From Cognatishimia activa (GTDB lineage Bacteria; Pseudomonadota; Alphaproteobacteria; Rhodobacterales; Rhodobacteraceae): a DNA stretch of 64,000 nucleotides. Positions 49,523 through 58,321 of the stretch are shown one piece after another (positions within the stretch are counted from its first letter, which is position 1; each line of letters opens with the position of its first letter). The DNA is taken from NCBI RefSeq assembly GCF_017798205.1, contig NZ_CP060010.1, forward strand, positions 3,038,001-3,102,000, given 5' to 3'. The notes under the pieces are model-generated. The model was not told the DNA's origin. It ran no database searches and saw only the letters and a list, made by a program, of their open reading frames with translations. Both the position numbers and the translations under genes were made by a program.

Positions 49523-50869
49523 TTAAGGGCAGAATAAATCGTTCGTCAGGCCAAAGACCATGAGGCTGAGGACGATCGCCAGACCGATCGACATCAGAAC
49601 ACGCGCCACGCGGTCACTTGGAGGGCGGCCGCTGACTGCCTCATAGGCGTGGAACATCAGGTGGCCTCCATCCAGCACCGGGATCGGGAACAGGTTCAAG
49701 AGGCCAATTGCGGTGGACAAAACGGCAATAAACCATATGAAGTTGTCTGCACCTTGGCTCGCCATCGCACCTGAGGTCTGTGCAATTCCGACCGGTCCCG
49801 AGAGGTTACAGCTCGAAATCGCGCCGGTGATCATGTGATAAAGACCCGAGATCGAGCCTTCGATAATACGTCCTGTCTGATTGACCGCCGCGGAAAACGC
49901 CTCGCCCACACCGGGCGTTTCTCGTGCTGGGTCAAACGCCACTCCACCGGCGATGCCGATGCGCCATTGGGTCTGAAACCCGCCCTCTGCAAGCGGCTCG
50001 TCCACACGGCGTGGAACAAGCACGAAATCGAGCATCTGACCATCGCGCCACACATCCAGTTTCAGTGGTTCGCCATTTCCGCCCTCGACGGCTTCTTTCA
50101 GATCGCGGAACGCATATATTTCTTGCCCGTCAATCGCCGTGATCACGTCACCAGAGGCCATCCCGATGTCCATCGCGGCGCCACGCGCAGCCAGTTCAAC
50201 GATCAAAGGTGGATAGAAGTATGGTCCGGTGACAGTCATCTGGTCGCCGTTCCGCAATACAGTGTAATCCAGATAGGGTGTGCGTGGCAGCAACTCTAGG
50301 AAAGACTCAGAGGCCTCTGCATCTGTGCCATCAGGAAAGGGCACACCCTCAATCGCGAGCACCTCATCGCCTGCTTTAAGCGCATACTCGGCATTCGGCA
50401 GCGCGCGCAGATCGCCCACGATCAGTTTATCGCCCACAACGCCTTGGCTGAAGATCACGCCCGCGAAGATCAGGATCGACAGAATAAAGTTAAAGATCGG
50501 CCCTGCAGCGACGGTCGCCGAACGCGCCCAAAGCGGCGCACCGTGCATAGTCGTACGCAGCTCTTCGGGCGACAGCGAGGAAATCAGCTCTCCGTTCGGG
50601 CCAGAGGCCGCATTGGCATCACCTTTAAAACGCACATAGCCCCCCAAAGGGATCGCCGCGATCTGCCACTTCGTGCCGCGTTTGTCATGAGTGGAATAAA
50701 GGACAGGCCCAAAGCCCAAGGAAAACACCTCAGCATGGATGCCCGACCAGCGTCCGACGATGTAGTGCCCATATTCATGGATCGCCACGATGATCGACAG
50801 AGCAATGATGAAAAACACAATCGCCCAGAGGCTCGACCCAAAGGACGGCAGAAGTGTTGTCAGATCCAA
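49523..50869 (-). CDS. rseP: RseP site-2 metalloprotease
   Basis: 448-residue inner-membrane zinc protease that cleaves anti-sigma factors in envelope stress. HEYGHYIVGR gives the HExxH zinc motif in the first helix; PDZ domains lie in the middle; the C-terminal DGGHLMFHAYE holds the third ligand. TTG start at 50869. Follows dxr by three bases. Confidence 0.93.
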   Translation of the reverse strand: MDLTTLLPSFGSSLWAIVFFIIALSIIVAIHEYGHYIVGRWSGIHAEVFSLGFGPVLYSTHDKRGTKWQIAAIPLGGYVRFKGDANAASGPNGELISSLSPEELRTTMHGAPLWARSATVAAGPIFNFILSILIFAGVIFSQGVVGDKLIVGDLRALPNAEYALKAGDEVLAIEGVPFPDGTDAEASESFLELLPRTPYLDYTVLRNGDQMTVTGPYFYPPLIVELAARGAAMDIGMASGDVITAIDGQEIYAFRDLKEAVEGGNGEPLKLDVWRDGQMLDFVLVPRRVDEPLAEGGFQTQWRIGIAGGVAFDPARETPGVGEAFSAAVNQTGRIIEGSISGLYHMITGAISSCNLSGPVGIAQTSGAMASQGADNFIWFIAVLSTAIGLLNLFPIPVLDGGHLMFHAYEAVSGRPPSDRVARVLMSIGLAIVLSLMVFGLTNDLFCP

Positions 50870-50872
50870 GGT

Positions 50873-52042
50873 CTATCCCCTCGTCGCAATGATCTCGGTC
50901 GCAGTCTTACGTGCGAGATGGTCCGTTTGCTTGACCGTATCAAGGGTCATTTCGGCATTAATAAGGCAGCTGTCGGCGGCCAATTTATTCAGCGTCGCCT
51001 CTACCACATCCGCCATATCCAGAAAACCGATCTGGTGGTCGATGAAGGCATCCAGCGCCTTTTCCTTGGCGGCATTGAAAATGCACCCTGCCATGCCACC
51101 GATCTCCATAACGTCCCAGGCGAGCCTAAGGGCCGGATAGCGGTCAGGATTGGGGGCTTTGAACGTGAGTTGACCGATACGCGCCAGATCGAGGCGTTCG
51201 ACAGGTAGGTCTTTGCGATCTGGGTAGTGCAGCGCAAAGCCAATGGCGTGACGCATATCGGGCGGGCCGACGTGGGCCATGAGGGCTCCGTCATTGAAGC
51301 CAACCAGCGCGTGCACGAGGGATTCCGGGTGGACCAACACTTCGATTTGACGCGGCGCGACGCCAAAGAATTCTTTTGTTTCAATGACCTCTAGGGCTTT
51401 ATTGAACATAGAGGCGGAGTCTATCGTGATGCGTTGGCCCATGTCCCAGTTGGGATGTTTGGCGGCCTGTTCTGGGGTGGCTTTGGCCATCTCTTCCAGC
51501 GGCCAATCGCGGAAAGCGCCGCCAGACGCGGTGATTGTGATGCGCTCAACAGAGGCGATGTCTTCGCCAATGAGGCCCTGAAAAACGGCGGAATGTTCGC
51601 TATCCACCGGCAGGATTTTCGCGTCATGCTTAGAGGCAGTGCGGTGGACAAGATCGCCTGCGGTCACGAGGCTTTCCTTATTGGCCAAAGCCAGCGTTGC
51701 ACCGGTGGACATGGCGATCAATCCGGGCTCAAGACCCGCGGCGCCAACAATGGCCGACATCACCCAATCCGCAGGGCGGGCCGCGGCCTCGGCAATCGCC
51801 TCGCTGCCAGCGGCGGCCTCGATGCCTGTGCCAGAGAGTGCCGCGCGCAGATCTTCGAGGCGGTTGGGATAGGCCGTGACCGCAATCTCGGCACCCAGAT
51901 CTATCGCGTCATGCGCCAATTGCGGAATATTCGCACCGCCCGTCAGAGCCACAACATCATAGCCCGCGCGGTCGCGACGGATCAGATCCAGCGTGTTTTG
52001 CCCAATCGAGCCGGTCGCCCCAAAGATAGAAACGCGTCGCAT
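50873..52042 (-). CDS. dxr: 1-deoxy-D-xylulose-5-phosphate reductoisomerase
   Basis: Second step of the MEP pathway, feeding IspDF elsewhere in this window. 389 residues with NADPH-binding motif IFGATGSIGQNTL at the N terminus, LANKESLVTAG, and metal-binding PVDSEHSAVFQ. Between cdsA and rseP as in most alphaproteobacteria. Confidence 0.96.
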   Translation of the reverse strand: MRRVSIFGATGSIGQNTLDLIRRDRAGYDVVALTGGANIPQLAHDAIDLGAEIAVTAYPNRLEDLRAALSGTGIEAAAGSEAIAEAAARPADWVMSAIVGAAGLEPGLIAMSTGATLALANKESLVTAGDLVHRTASKHDAKILPVDSEHSAVFQGLIGEDIASVERITITASGGAFRDWPLEEMAKATPEQAAKHPNWDMGQRITIDSASMFNKALEVIETKEFFGVAPRQIEVLVHPESLVHALVGFNDGALMAHVGPPDMRHAIGFALHYPDRKDLPVERLDLARIGQLTFKAPNPDRYPALRLAWDVMEIGGMAGCIFNAAKEKALDAFIDHQIGFLDMADVVEATLNKLAADSCLINAEMTLDTVKQTDHLARKTATEIIATRG

Positions 52043-52084
52043 GGATCCCCTTACCCTGTTGCGGATGCTTTAGACGCTCTGGCC

Positions 52085-52843
52085 TTACAAGCCAAGCGTA
52101 AGAAGTGCGATCAACACCACAAGATTGGCGGCAATCAGCCCGTCGAACCGGTCCAAAAGCCCGCCATGACCGGGGATCAGGTTCGAGCTGTCTTTGACAC
52201 CAGACCGACGCTTGATAGCGCTTTCGGCAATGTCGCCAAGCTGGCTGGCAAAGGACATGAAGACGCTGATCGCTGCGAGCTCTTCTCCGCCCATAAGACC
52301 GCCGACGACTGCAGCCGCCGCCCAGCCCGCAAGGATGCCAGCCCATGTCTTTTTAGGGCTGATGCTGGGCCAGAATTTCTTGCCACCAATGGCTTTGCCC
52401 GCGAAATACCCTGCCACATCGGTGGCCACGACCACGCAAATCAGCCAGACCACAAGGAAAATACCCTGCGCGTCATAAAGCATGAGCAACCCGAGGCCTG
52501 AAATCACCACAAGGCTCGCGTAGACGCCAAAGATCACCCGATCCTTGGCCGCAAAAAGCGCACCGACGAGACCCGGCAGTATAGCAGCTTCAATCAACGG
52601 CCGAGGCGCCGCGAAAACGCTCGCAATCAAAACAGACGCCGAGGCAACGCCCACGACAACCGCCAGCCATGCCTTGCCCGGCACGATCATCCGCGACAGT
52701 TCCCAGTTCATCCCAGCAACCGCCAGCGTGATCAAAGCAACATAGGCAAGGCCCCCGGTCGCGATCGCCCCTGCCCCAATTCCAAGCATCACGATCGCGG
52801 ACAGTACGCGCGTACGCAGGTCTCCCCAGTTGCCAGAACTCAT
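52085..52843 (-). CDS. cdsA: phosphatidate cytidylyltransferase CdsA
   Basis: Makes CDP-diacylglycerol, the precursor of all phospholipids. 252 residues, with multiple membrane helices. The C-terminal signature starts SAIKRRSGVKDSSNLIPGHGG. The ATG overlaps the uppS stop by four bases. Works upstream of PgpA, also encoded in this window. Confidence 0.94.
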   Translation of the reverse strand: MSSGNWGDLRTRVLSAIVMLGIGAGAIATGGLAYVALITLAVAGMNWELSRMIVPGKAWLAVVVGVASASVLIASVFAAPRPLIEAAILPGLVGALFAAKDRVIFGVYASLVVISGLGLLMLYDAQGIFLVVWLICVVVATDVAGYFAGKAIGGKKFWPSISPKKTWAGILAGWAAAAVVGGLMGGEELAAISVFMSFASQLGDIAESAIKRRSGVKDSSNLIPGHGGLLDRFDGLIAANLVVLIALLTLGL

Positions 52844-53565
52844 GCGGAAACCGCGCCGAACCGACGGTTGCGCTCGCCGAATTTGGAAATCACTTTGGTG
52901 AATTCTTCTTTCGAGAAATCCGGCCAGAGCGTGTCGACGAATTCATATTCCGAATAGGCAGACTGCCACAGAAGGAAATTCGAAATTCGCGCTTCGCCAC
53001 TGGTGCGAATGACCAGATCGGGATCGGGCAACACATGGGTATCCAGATAGGAGGACAGCGTGTCCTCGTTCACGGTCTTGGGGTCGAGCTTACCGTCCGC
53101 CACATCCTGCGCCAGTTGCTGTGTCGCGCGCGCCACCTCGTCGCGGCCACCGTAGTTGATGGCGATGGTCAGATTGACGACGGTATTGCCCTTAGTGACC
53201 TCTTCGAGCTCGTTCATCAGCCCCTGCAACTTTTTATCCAGCCGCATGCGGTCGCCAATAAAACGCACGCAAACGCCCTCTTCTTTCAAGGCCTTGGCCT
53301 CGCGTTTGATGTACTGACGAAAGAGCGTCATCAGCCCGGCCACTTCGGACTGGGTGCGTTTCCAGTTCTCGGTCGAAAACGCATAGATGGTCAGATAGCC
53401 GATATCGAGATCCTTACAGGTGCGCACGATTTCTTTCACTCGGCGCGCACCGGCATGGTGCCCAAACAGCCGAGGACGCCCCCGGCTCTGAGCCCAGCGA
53501 CCATTGCCATCCATAATGATGGCCACGTGATCGGGCGTGTTTTGAACCGGAGTGTCTTTGGCCAT
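52840..53565 (-). CDS. uppS: undecaprenyl diphosphate synthase
   Basis: Cis-prenyltransferase for the lipid carrier of peptidoglycan and polysaccharide. 241 residues; catalytic Asp in IIMDGNGRWAQSRG, and RTSGEARISNFLLWQ near the C terminus. The ATG at 53565 is chosen over GTG at 53583; both have partial RBS sequences. Confidence 0.95.
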   Translation of the reverse strand: MAKDTPVQNTPDHVAIIMDGNGRWAQSRGRPRLFGHHAGARRVKEIVRTCKDLDIGYLTIYAFSTENWKRTQSEVAGLMTLFRQYIKREAKALKEEGVCVRFIGDRMRLDKKLQGLMNELEEVTKGNTVVNLTIAINYGGRDEVARATQQLAQDVADGKLDPKTVNEDTLSSYLDTHVLPDPDLVIRTSGEARISNFLLWQSAYSEYEFVDTLWPDFSKEEFTKVISKFGERNRRFGAVSA

Positions 53566-53583
53566 AACCGCCCTACTCGTCAC

Positions 53584-54147
53584 TTAGACCTGCATGATCT
53601 CTTCTTGTTTGGTGGCCAGCGCTTCGTCGACCTTCTTGATGTAAGCATCGGTCATTTCCTGCACTTCGCCTTCCCAAAGCTTCTGGTCGTCCTCAGACAT
53701 CCCGTCCCCTTTGGCCTTCTTAATCTGATCCATTCCGTCGCGGCGCACATTACGGATCGAGACCCGCGCGTTCTCGGCATATTGACCGGCCACTTTGCCC
53801 AGCTCGCGACGACGTTCTTCGTTGAGCTCAGGGATCGGCAGCATGATGATTGTACCATTAAGCTGGGGGTTGATCCCAAGTCCGGATTCCCGGATCGCCT
53901 TTTCCACTTTGCCGACAAGCGCCTTGTCCCAGACGTTGATCGTCACCATCCGAGGCTCTGGCACGTTGACGGTACCCACCTGGTTGATCGGCGTCATGGA
54001 CCCATAGGCATCCACTTGCACAGGCTCAAGCATCGAGGCCGAGGCACGGCCCGTGCGCAAAGATGCAAATTCGGTTTTCAGATTGGTCATCGCGCCATCC
54101 ATGCGGCGCGTCAGGTCGTCGGTGTCGAGTTCAAAATCGTCGGACAT
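53584..54147 (-). CDS. frr: ribosome recycling factor
   Basis: Splits post-termination ribosomes with EF-G. 187 residues; characteristic [14 protein letters not shown] near residue 32 and the helical bundle ending TKQEEIMQV. Between pyrH and uppS, the usual order. Confidence 0.97.
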   Translation of the reverse strand: MSDDFELDTDDLTRRMDGAMTNLKTEFASLRTGRASASMLEPVQVDAYGSMTPINQVGTVNVPEPRMVTINVWDKALVGKVEKAIRESGLGINPQLNGTIIMLPIPELNEERRRELGKVAGQYAENARVSIRNVRRDGMDQIKKAKGDGMSEDDQKLWEGEVQEMTDAYIKKVDEALATKQEEIMQV

Positions 54148-54210
54148 GCGAATACTCTTGCTTTTGGGGAGGCCCGTGCCGTCCCGATGGTTTTGATCAG
54201 CTTACGAGGT

Positions 54211-54945
54211 TTAGCTGACCTTTGTATAGGTGCCTTGACCGGCCATGATCCCCTTGAACCCGCCGGGCTCATCCAGACCAAAGACAATCAGAGGCAAATT
54301 GTTGTCCCGCGCCAAAGCAATCGCCGAGGCATCCATGACCTTCAGACGTTTGGACAACACTTCGTCATAGCTGATTGCATCATAGCGCACGGCGTCGTCA
54401 TGCTCTGCTGGGTCTTTGTCATAAACGCCATCAACGCCGTTCTTGCCCATGAGGATCGCTTCGCAAGCCATCTCATTGGCGCGCAGGGTCGCGGCTGTAT
54501 CTGTGGTGAAATATGGGTTGCCGGTGCCAGCTGCGAAGATACAGACGCGTTTCTTTTCCAAGTGACGCACAGCGCGGCGGCGGATGTAGGGTTCCGCGAC
54601 CTCGTCCATGCGGATCGCCGAGATCACGCGGGTAAAGACGCCGATTTCTTCCAAAGCGGACTGCATACCAAGCGCGTTCATGACCGTGGCCAACATGCCC
54701 ATATAGTCAGCCGTGGTGCGTTCCATCCCCTGGGCGGATCCCGAAAGACCACGGAAGATATTGCCGCCGCCGATGACCAGACAAATCTCGACGCCCAGAT
54801 CGTGAACCGCCTTCACCTCTTGGGCGATCCGTTGAACAGTCGGTGGATGCAGGCCGAACCCTTGATCCCCCATTAGGGCTTCCCCAGATATTTTGAGCAT
54901 CACGCGTTTATAGGTGGTCTCAGATTCAGGGGCTGCCTCGCTCAT
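54211..54945 (-). CDS. pyrH: uridylate kinase
   Basis: Phosphorylates UMP in pyrimidine synthesis. 244 residues with [20 protein letters not shown], and [15 protein letters not shown]. Start of the frr-uppS-cdsA-dxr-rseP series; rpsB-tsf is not upstream here (miaA lies divergently). Confidence 0.96.
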   Translation of the reverse strand: MSEAAPESETTYKRVMLKISGEALMGDQGFGLHPPTVQRIAQEVKAVHDLGVEICLVIGGGNIFRGLSGSAQGMERTTADYMGMLATVMNALGMQSALEEIGVFTRVISAIRMDEVAEPYIRRRAVRHLEKKRVCIFAAGTGNPYFTTDTAATLRANEMACEAILMGKNGVDGVYDKDPAEHDDAVRYDAISYDEVLSKRLKVMDASAIALARDNNLPLIVFGLDEPGGFKGIMAGQGTYTKVS

Positions 54946-55070
54946 GTTGCACTCCGTTCACGCAAACATTTAAATTGTGCGCAAGATGTCGGAAAAGCGG
55001 CGCAGGTTCAATGCGCGATGTCAGAGAATCTGACGCTTTGGACGCAAAAACGCAGCAAAGGCCTTTGGCA

Positions 55071-55958
55071 GTGATCGATCTCAGTAAAATCCCCTCGGAC
55101 AAACACGTCTTGATTGCAGGGCCCACCGCCAGCGGCAAATCAGCTTTGGCGCTTGAGATTGCTGCCAAACAAGGGGGTGTCATCGTCAATGCGGACGCCT
55201 TACAGATTTATGACAATTGGCCGATCCTCTCTGCGCGACCCAATGCTGAGGACGAAGCCGCAGCCCCGCACCGCCTCTACGGGCATATTTCGGGCGATCA
55301 AGCCTATTCTGTCGGCCATTGGCTACGAGAGATAAAGCCAATCCTAGCCTCCGAACGCGCCATCATTGTTGGCGGCACTGGCCTTTATTTTACGGCCCTC
55401 ACAGAAGGCCTTGCCGAGATCCCAGCAACGCCTGACGCCACCCGAGAAGAGGCAAACTTGCGTGTTAAGGCCGAAGGGTTTGAATCCCTGCGGGATGAAT
55501 TGGACGAAGAAACGCTCCGCCGGATCGATGTGCAAAACCCAATGCGCGTTCAGCGTGCCTGGGAGGTTTTACGCGCAACCGGAAGGCATATCTGGGACTG
55601 GCAAGACCAAACCCCACCTCCATTATTGAATAAAGATCAATATGTTACGACCTTGATGATGGCCGAGAAAGACTGGCTGAATGCGCGCATCGAACAAAGG
55701 TTCGATTTGATGATCAAAGCGGGCGCGCTGGATGAGGCCCGCGCGAATCTAAAAACATGGGATCCCAAGGCCCCAAGCGCCAAGACTATTGGCGCTTCGG
55801 AACTAATCCGCCACGTTCTAGGGGAATTGTCTCTGGATCGTGCACGAGAATTGACGACAATCTTAACACGACAGTATGCCAAGCGGCAGCGTACATGGTT
55901 CAAAAGCCGCATGTCTCATTGGGAAAAATGCCACCTACCTATCCGTACGGATAGATAA
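55071..55958 (+). CDS. miaA: tRNA dimethylallyltransferase MiaA
   Basis: Adds a dimethylallyl group to A37 of tRNAs, using DMAPP from the MEP pathway. 295 residues with P-loop LIAGPTASGKSALAL, VNADALQIYD, and GGTGLYFTALTEGL. Start is uncertain: GTG at 55071 gives the family's usual N-terminal length (MIDLSKIPSDKHVLIAG); ATG at 55011 or 54975 would add 20-32 residues. Ends with a 16-bp palindrome covering its final codons. Confidence 0.9.
   Translation: MIDLSKIPSDKHVLIAGPTASGKSALALEIAAKQGGVIVNADALQIYDNWPILSARPNAEDEAAAPHRLYGHISGDQAYSVGHWLREIKPILASERAIIVGGTGLYFTALTEGLAEIPATPDATREEANLRVKAEGFESLRDELDEETLRRIDVQNPMRVQRAWEVLRATGRHIWDWQDQTPPPLLNKDQYVTTLMMAEKDWLNARIEQRFDLMIKAGALDEARANLKTWDPKAPSAKTIGASELIRHVLGELSLDRARELTTILTRQYAKRQRTWFKSRMSHWEKCHLPIRTDR
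55939..55954. other. 16-bp perfect palindrome at the miaA 3' end
   Basis: CTATCCGTACGGATAG, overlapping the last miaA codons, followed by A/T-rich DNA with a run of eight T. As a perfect palindrome with no loop it suits a dimeric protein better than a terminator, though either is possible. Confidence 0.45.
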
Positions 55959-56080
55959 TCCTTCAATTTAAAACTTTTTTTTAAATTTAGCTCGCGTAAG
56001 CTGAAATCCGTGGGGCGCACTGATTGTAACAAATCGAACAATTTGTTTGACCAGTACGTAAGATGAGGGGACGCGCAGGC

Positions 56081-56878
56081 ATGTCACAACCGGTTCAAGT
56101 GATGACACTGGCTCAATTGGGTCAATCCGCGTCATGGACGTTGGAGCTTATGCATCCGCAACAGGGCGGGTTGCTGATCTGGACCACGCGCGGTCAGGGT
56201 GTTGTGAACCTGCATGGGCATCGCCGTGGCTTTAGCACCTATCACGCGATTTATGTGCCCAACGGCCAGCTTTGGTCGATTGAACTGGGCCGCGGAGCTT
56301 TGGGTCTTGCGGTGGCCATCAAAGACGCCGAAGCCGCGAATTTCCCCGATCGTTGTCAGCAACTGCGCATTATGGAGCCTCAGGCTCAGAGCGAGCTGAC
56401 TGCCCTGATTGACGACATGCGGCGCGAGATCGAAAAGGATCGCCCGCTGCAAGGCGAAGTCCTGCAGGCGCATGCCCAGCTCTTGTCCATTTGGCTGCGC
56501 CGCGAGATGCGCGAGCAATATGAACCCAAACGCCCTAAAGCGGCCGAACGGCTGGTGGAAAAGTTCCATGATCTGGCCGCAGAGCGCTTTAGCGAAGGCC
56601 ATTCCATGGCCGATTTTGCTCAGATGCTCGACGTTACGCCAACCCATCTGGCGCGTGTCTGTCGCCAGACCAGCGGAATCACTGCGGCTGATGTCCTATC
56701 CCAATGCGTGCTCTACAAGGCCCGCATGGAATTGGAGAACAGTGACCTTTCCATCAAGGCGATCGCCGAATCGTTGGGATTTGGCAGCGCTGCCTACTTT
56801 ACGCGCTTCATTCAGCAGCACTGCGGCACAACGCCGAGCAATTTGAGGAACAATTTCAGACACTTGCAGGCAGCTTAA
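56081..56878 (+). CDS. AraC-family transcriptional regulator
   Basis: 265 residues: an N-terminal cupin-like sensor region (about 15-95) and a C-terminal AraC double helix-turn-helix (about 165-265, including SMADFAQMLDVTPTHLARVC and IKAIAESLGFGSAAYFTRF). The effector is unknown. It lies 348 bp upstream of the peptide-type ABC importer in the same direction and may regulate it. ATG at 56081 with GAGGGG about ten bases upstream is preferred to 56063. Confidence 0.88.
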   Translation: MSQPVQVMTLAQLGQSASWTLELMHPQQGGLLIWTTRGQGVVNLHGHRRGFSTYHAIYVPNGQLWSIELGRGALGLAVAIKDAEAANFPDRCQQLRIMEPQAQSELTALIDDMRREIEKDRPLQGEVLQAHAQLLSIWLRREMREQYEPKRPKAAERLVEKFHDLAAERFSEGHSMADFAQMLDVTPTHLARVCRQTSGITAADVLSQCVLYKARMELENSDLSIKAIAESLGFGSAAYFTRFIQQHCGTTPSNLRNNFRHLQAA

Positions 56879-56925
56879 CCCTAAGTTAGCTTTCTGCGCG
56901 GTATCTTTCTAAAAACGCCAGTTTT

Positions 56926-56939
56926 CGACATGCATGTCG
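56926..56939. promoter_or_regulatory. 14-bp palindrome between the AraC gene and the ABC operon
   Basis: CGACATGCATGTCG with TTTTT after it, 48 bp past the AraC stop in the 348-bp gap 56879-57226. It could be a weak terminator (5-bp stem, TGCA loop, T-run) or an operator. The remaining gap also holds CCGTC-CATT-GACGG and a 28-codon frame described separately. Confidence 0.45.
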
Positions 56940-57100
56940 TTTTTGGGTCGATTATGACGATCCCGTCCATTGACGGATGGTCATTTATCAGGCCGAATAG
57001 TCTCACCTAAACGAAAGACTGTGGCGGATGGTGCGCCTGACACGCACCCGGAGTCGCGGCAAAACGAAAGCTAGAGCCATATATGGCCGGGGAGAAATTC

Positions 57101-57187
57101 ATGTTCAATCCAGTCACTCTGGGAGTCCGCCTTTTCGCGGCCCCGGCGGCAGCCGCTTTGTGTTTTTGTCAATTGGTTAACGAGTGA
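57101..57187 (+). CDS. 28-codon leader-like frame upstream of the ABC operon
   Basis: A good RBS (GGGGAGAAATTC) precedes an ATG at 57101. The product MFNPVTLGVRLFAAPAAAAL plus eight residues looks like a signal sequence. It may be a leader peptide or a remnant of a lost substrate-binding protein gene, which usually lies here in such operons. Real translation is unproven. Confidence 0.35.
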   Translation: MFNPVTLGVRLFAAPAAAALCFCQLVNE

Positions 57188-57226
57188 CCAAGCCTTGTTT
57201 TTCGGTAACGGCAAAGCGGAGAAGAT

Positions 57227-58309
57227 ATGGGACTTTTCATTCTAAGACGGTTTGGCGTGATGCTGCTTACAGCACTCTGCCTCACCTATATCGTGTTCTT
57301 CATGACGAACCTCTATCCCAACCTGGAGAAGCTTGCGAAAACGCAGGGTAACTTCAGGATGTCGGATGAGGCCGTTGCGAGTTTCCTCGAAGATCGCGGC
57401 TATTTGCAATCCACGCCTCGGAAGTATCTGGAATGGGTCGGTCTTGCGCCGGGCTATTTGACAGAAAAAGACGGCGTGCCTCTTGGTAAATGTGTCCGCC
57501 CGGGCATGACCACCGAAGAAGTCCCAAATTATTGCGGTATTCTTCAAGGGGACTGGGGTTGGTCCACGGTTGCCAAGGCGCCTGTGGCTGACGTTTTAGG
57601 TACACGGCTTGCAAATACCGGCTATCTGATGTGGTGGGTGATGGTACTGATGGTACCTTCGGCTCTGATTATCGGGGTCTTGGCCGGCATGCGCGAAGGC
57701 AGCAAGCTTGACCGAAGCCTCTCTACCGTCTCGATCCTTTCTACCGCGACGCCAGAATATGTGTCTGGTGTCATCTTTATCGTCTTCCTCGCCTCTTCCC
57801 GTTATGGTCTGAGCCCCTGGCTCGCCGAGATGGGTCTGATCGAAGGTAAGACGCTCTTTAAAGGCACGGCCGCCAAAGCGATGGAAACGCCGACCTTTGA
57901 GAACTTCTTCCTGCCGGTTCTGACCATTGCGCTTTACGGAATGGGCTATATCGCGCGGATGACGCGGGCCTCTATGGCTGAAGTCATGACGGCGCAATAT
58001 ATCCGGACCGCGCGCCTGAAGGGTGTGAACTTCCGCAATGTGGTCATCAAACACGCGCTTCGCAACGCTCTGATCGCGCCGTTTACCGTGATCATGCTGC
58101 AGGTGCCGTGGCTGCTTAATGGCGTGGTGATCGTTGAGAACCTCTTTAACTACAAAGGGTTCGGCTGGCAGCTGGTGAATGCGGCAGGCAACAACGACAT
58201 CGACGTGCTCTTGGCGGTTTCGGTCGTCTCGGTGGTCGTCGTTCTCTTGACGCAGCTAATATCGGACATCGGCTATGTCTATCTCAACCCACGTATCCGT
58301 ATTTCGTAA
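57227..58309 (+). CDS. peptide-type ABC permease (OppB-like)
   Basis: 360 residues, inner-membrane subunit of a DppBC/OppBC-type importer. It begins MGLFILRRFGVMLLTALCLTY, has a large periplasmic segment (about 35-125, with two Cys residues) and the EAA motif near RTARLKGVNFRNVVIKHALRN. RBS GGAGAAGAT. First gene of the operon. Confidence 0.92.
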   Translation: MGLFILRRFGVMLLTALCLTYIVFFMTNLYPNLEKLAKTQGNFRMSDEAVASFLEDRGYLQSTPRKYLEWVGLAPGYLTEKDGVPLGKCVRPGMTTEEVPNYCGILQGDWGWSTVAKAPVADVLGTRLANTGYLMWWVMVLMVPSALIIGVLAGMREGSKLDRSLSTVSILSTATPEYVSGVIFIVFLASSRYGLSPWLAEMGLIEGKTLFKGTAAKAMETPTFENFFLPVLTIALYGMGYIARMTRASMAEVMTAQYIRTARLKGVNFRNVVIKHALRNALIAPFTVIMLQVPWLLNGVVIVENLFNYKGFGWQLVNAAGNNDIDVLLAVSVVSVVVVLLTQLISDIGYVYLNPRIRIS

Positions 58310-58321
58310 GGAGGCCTGATT

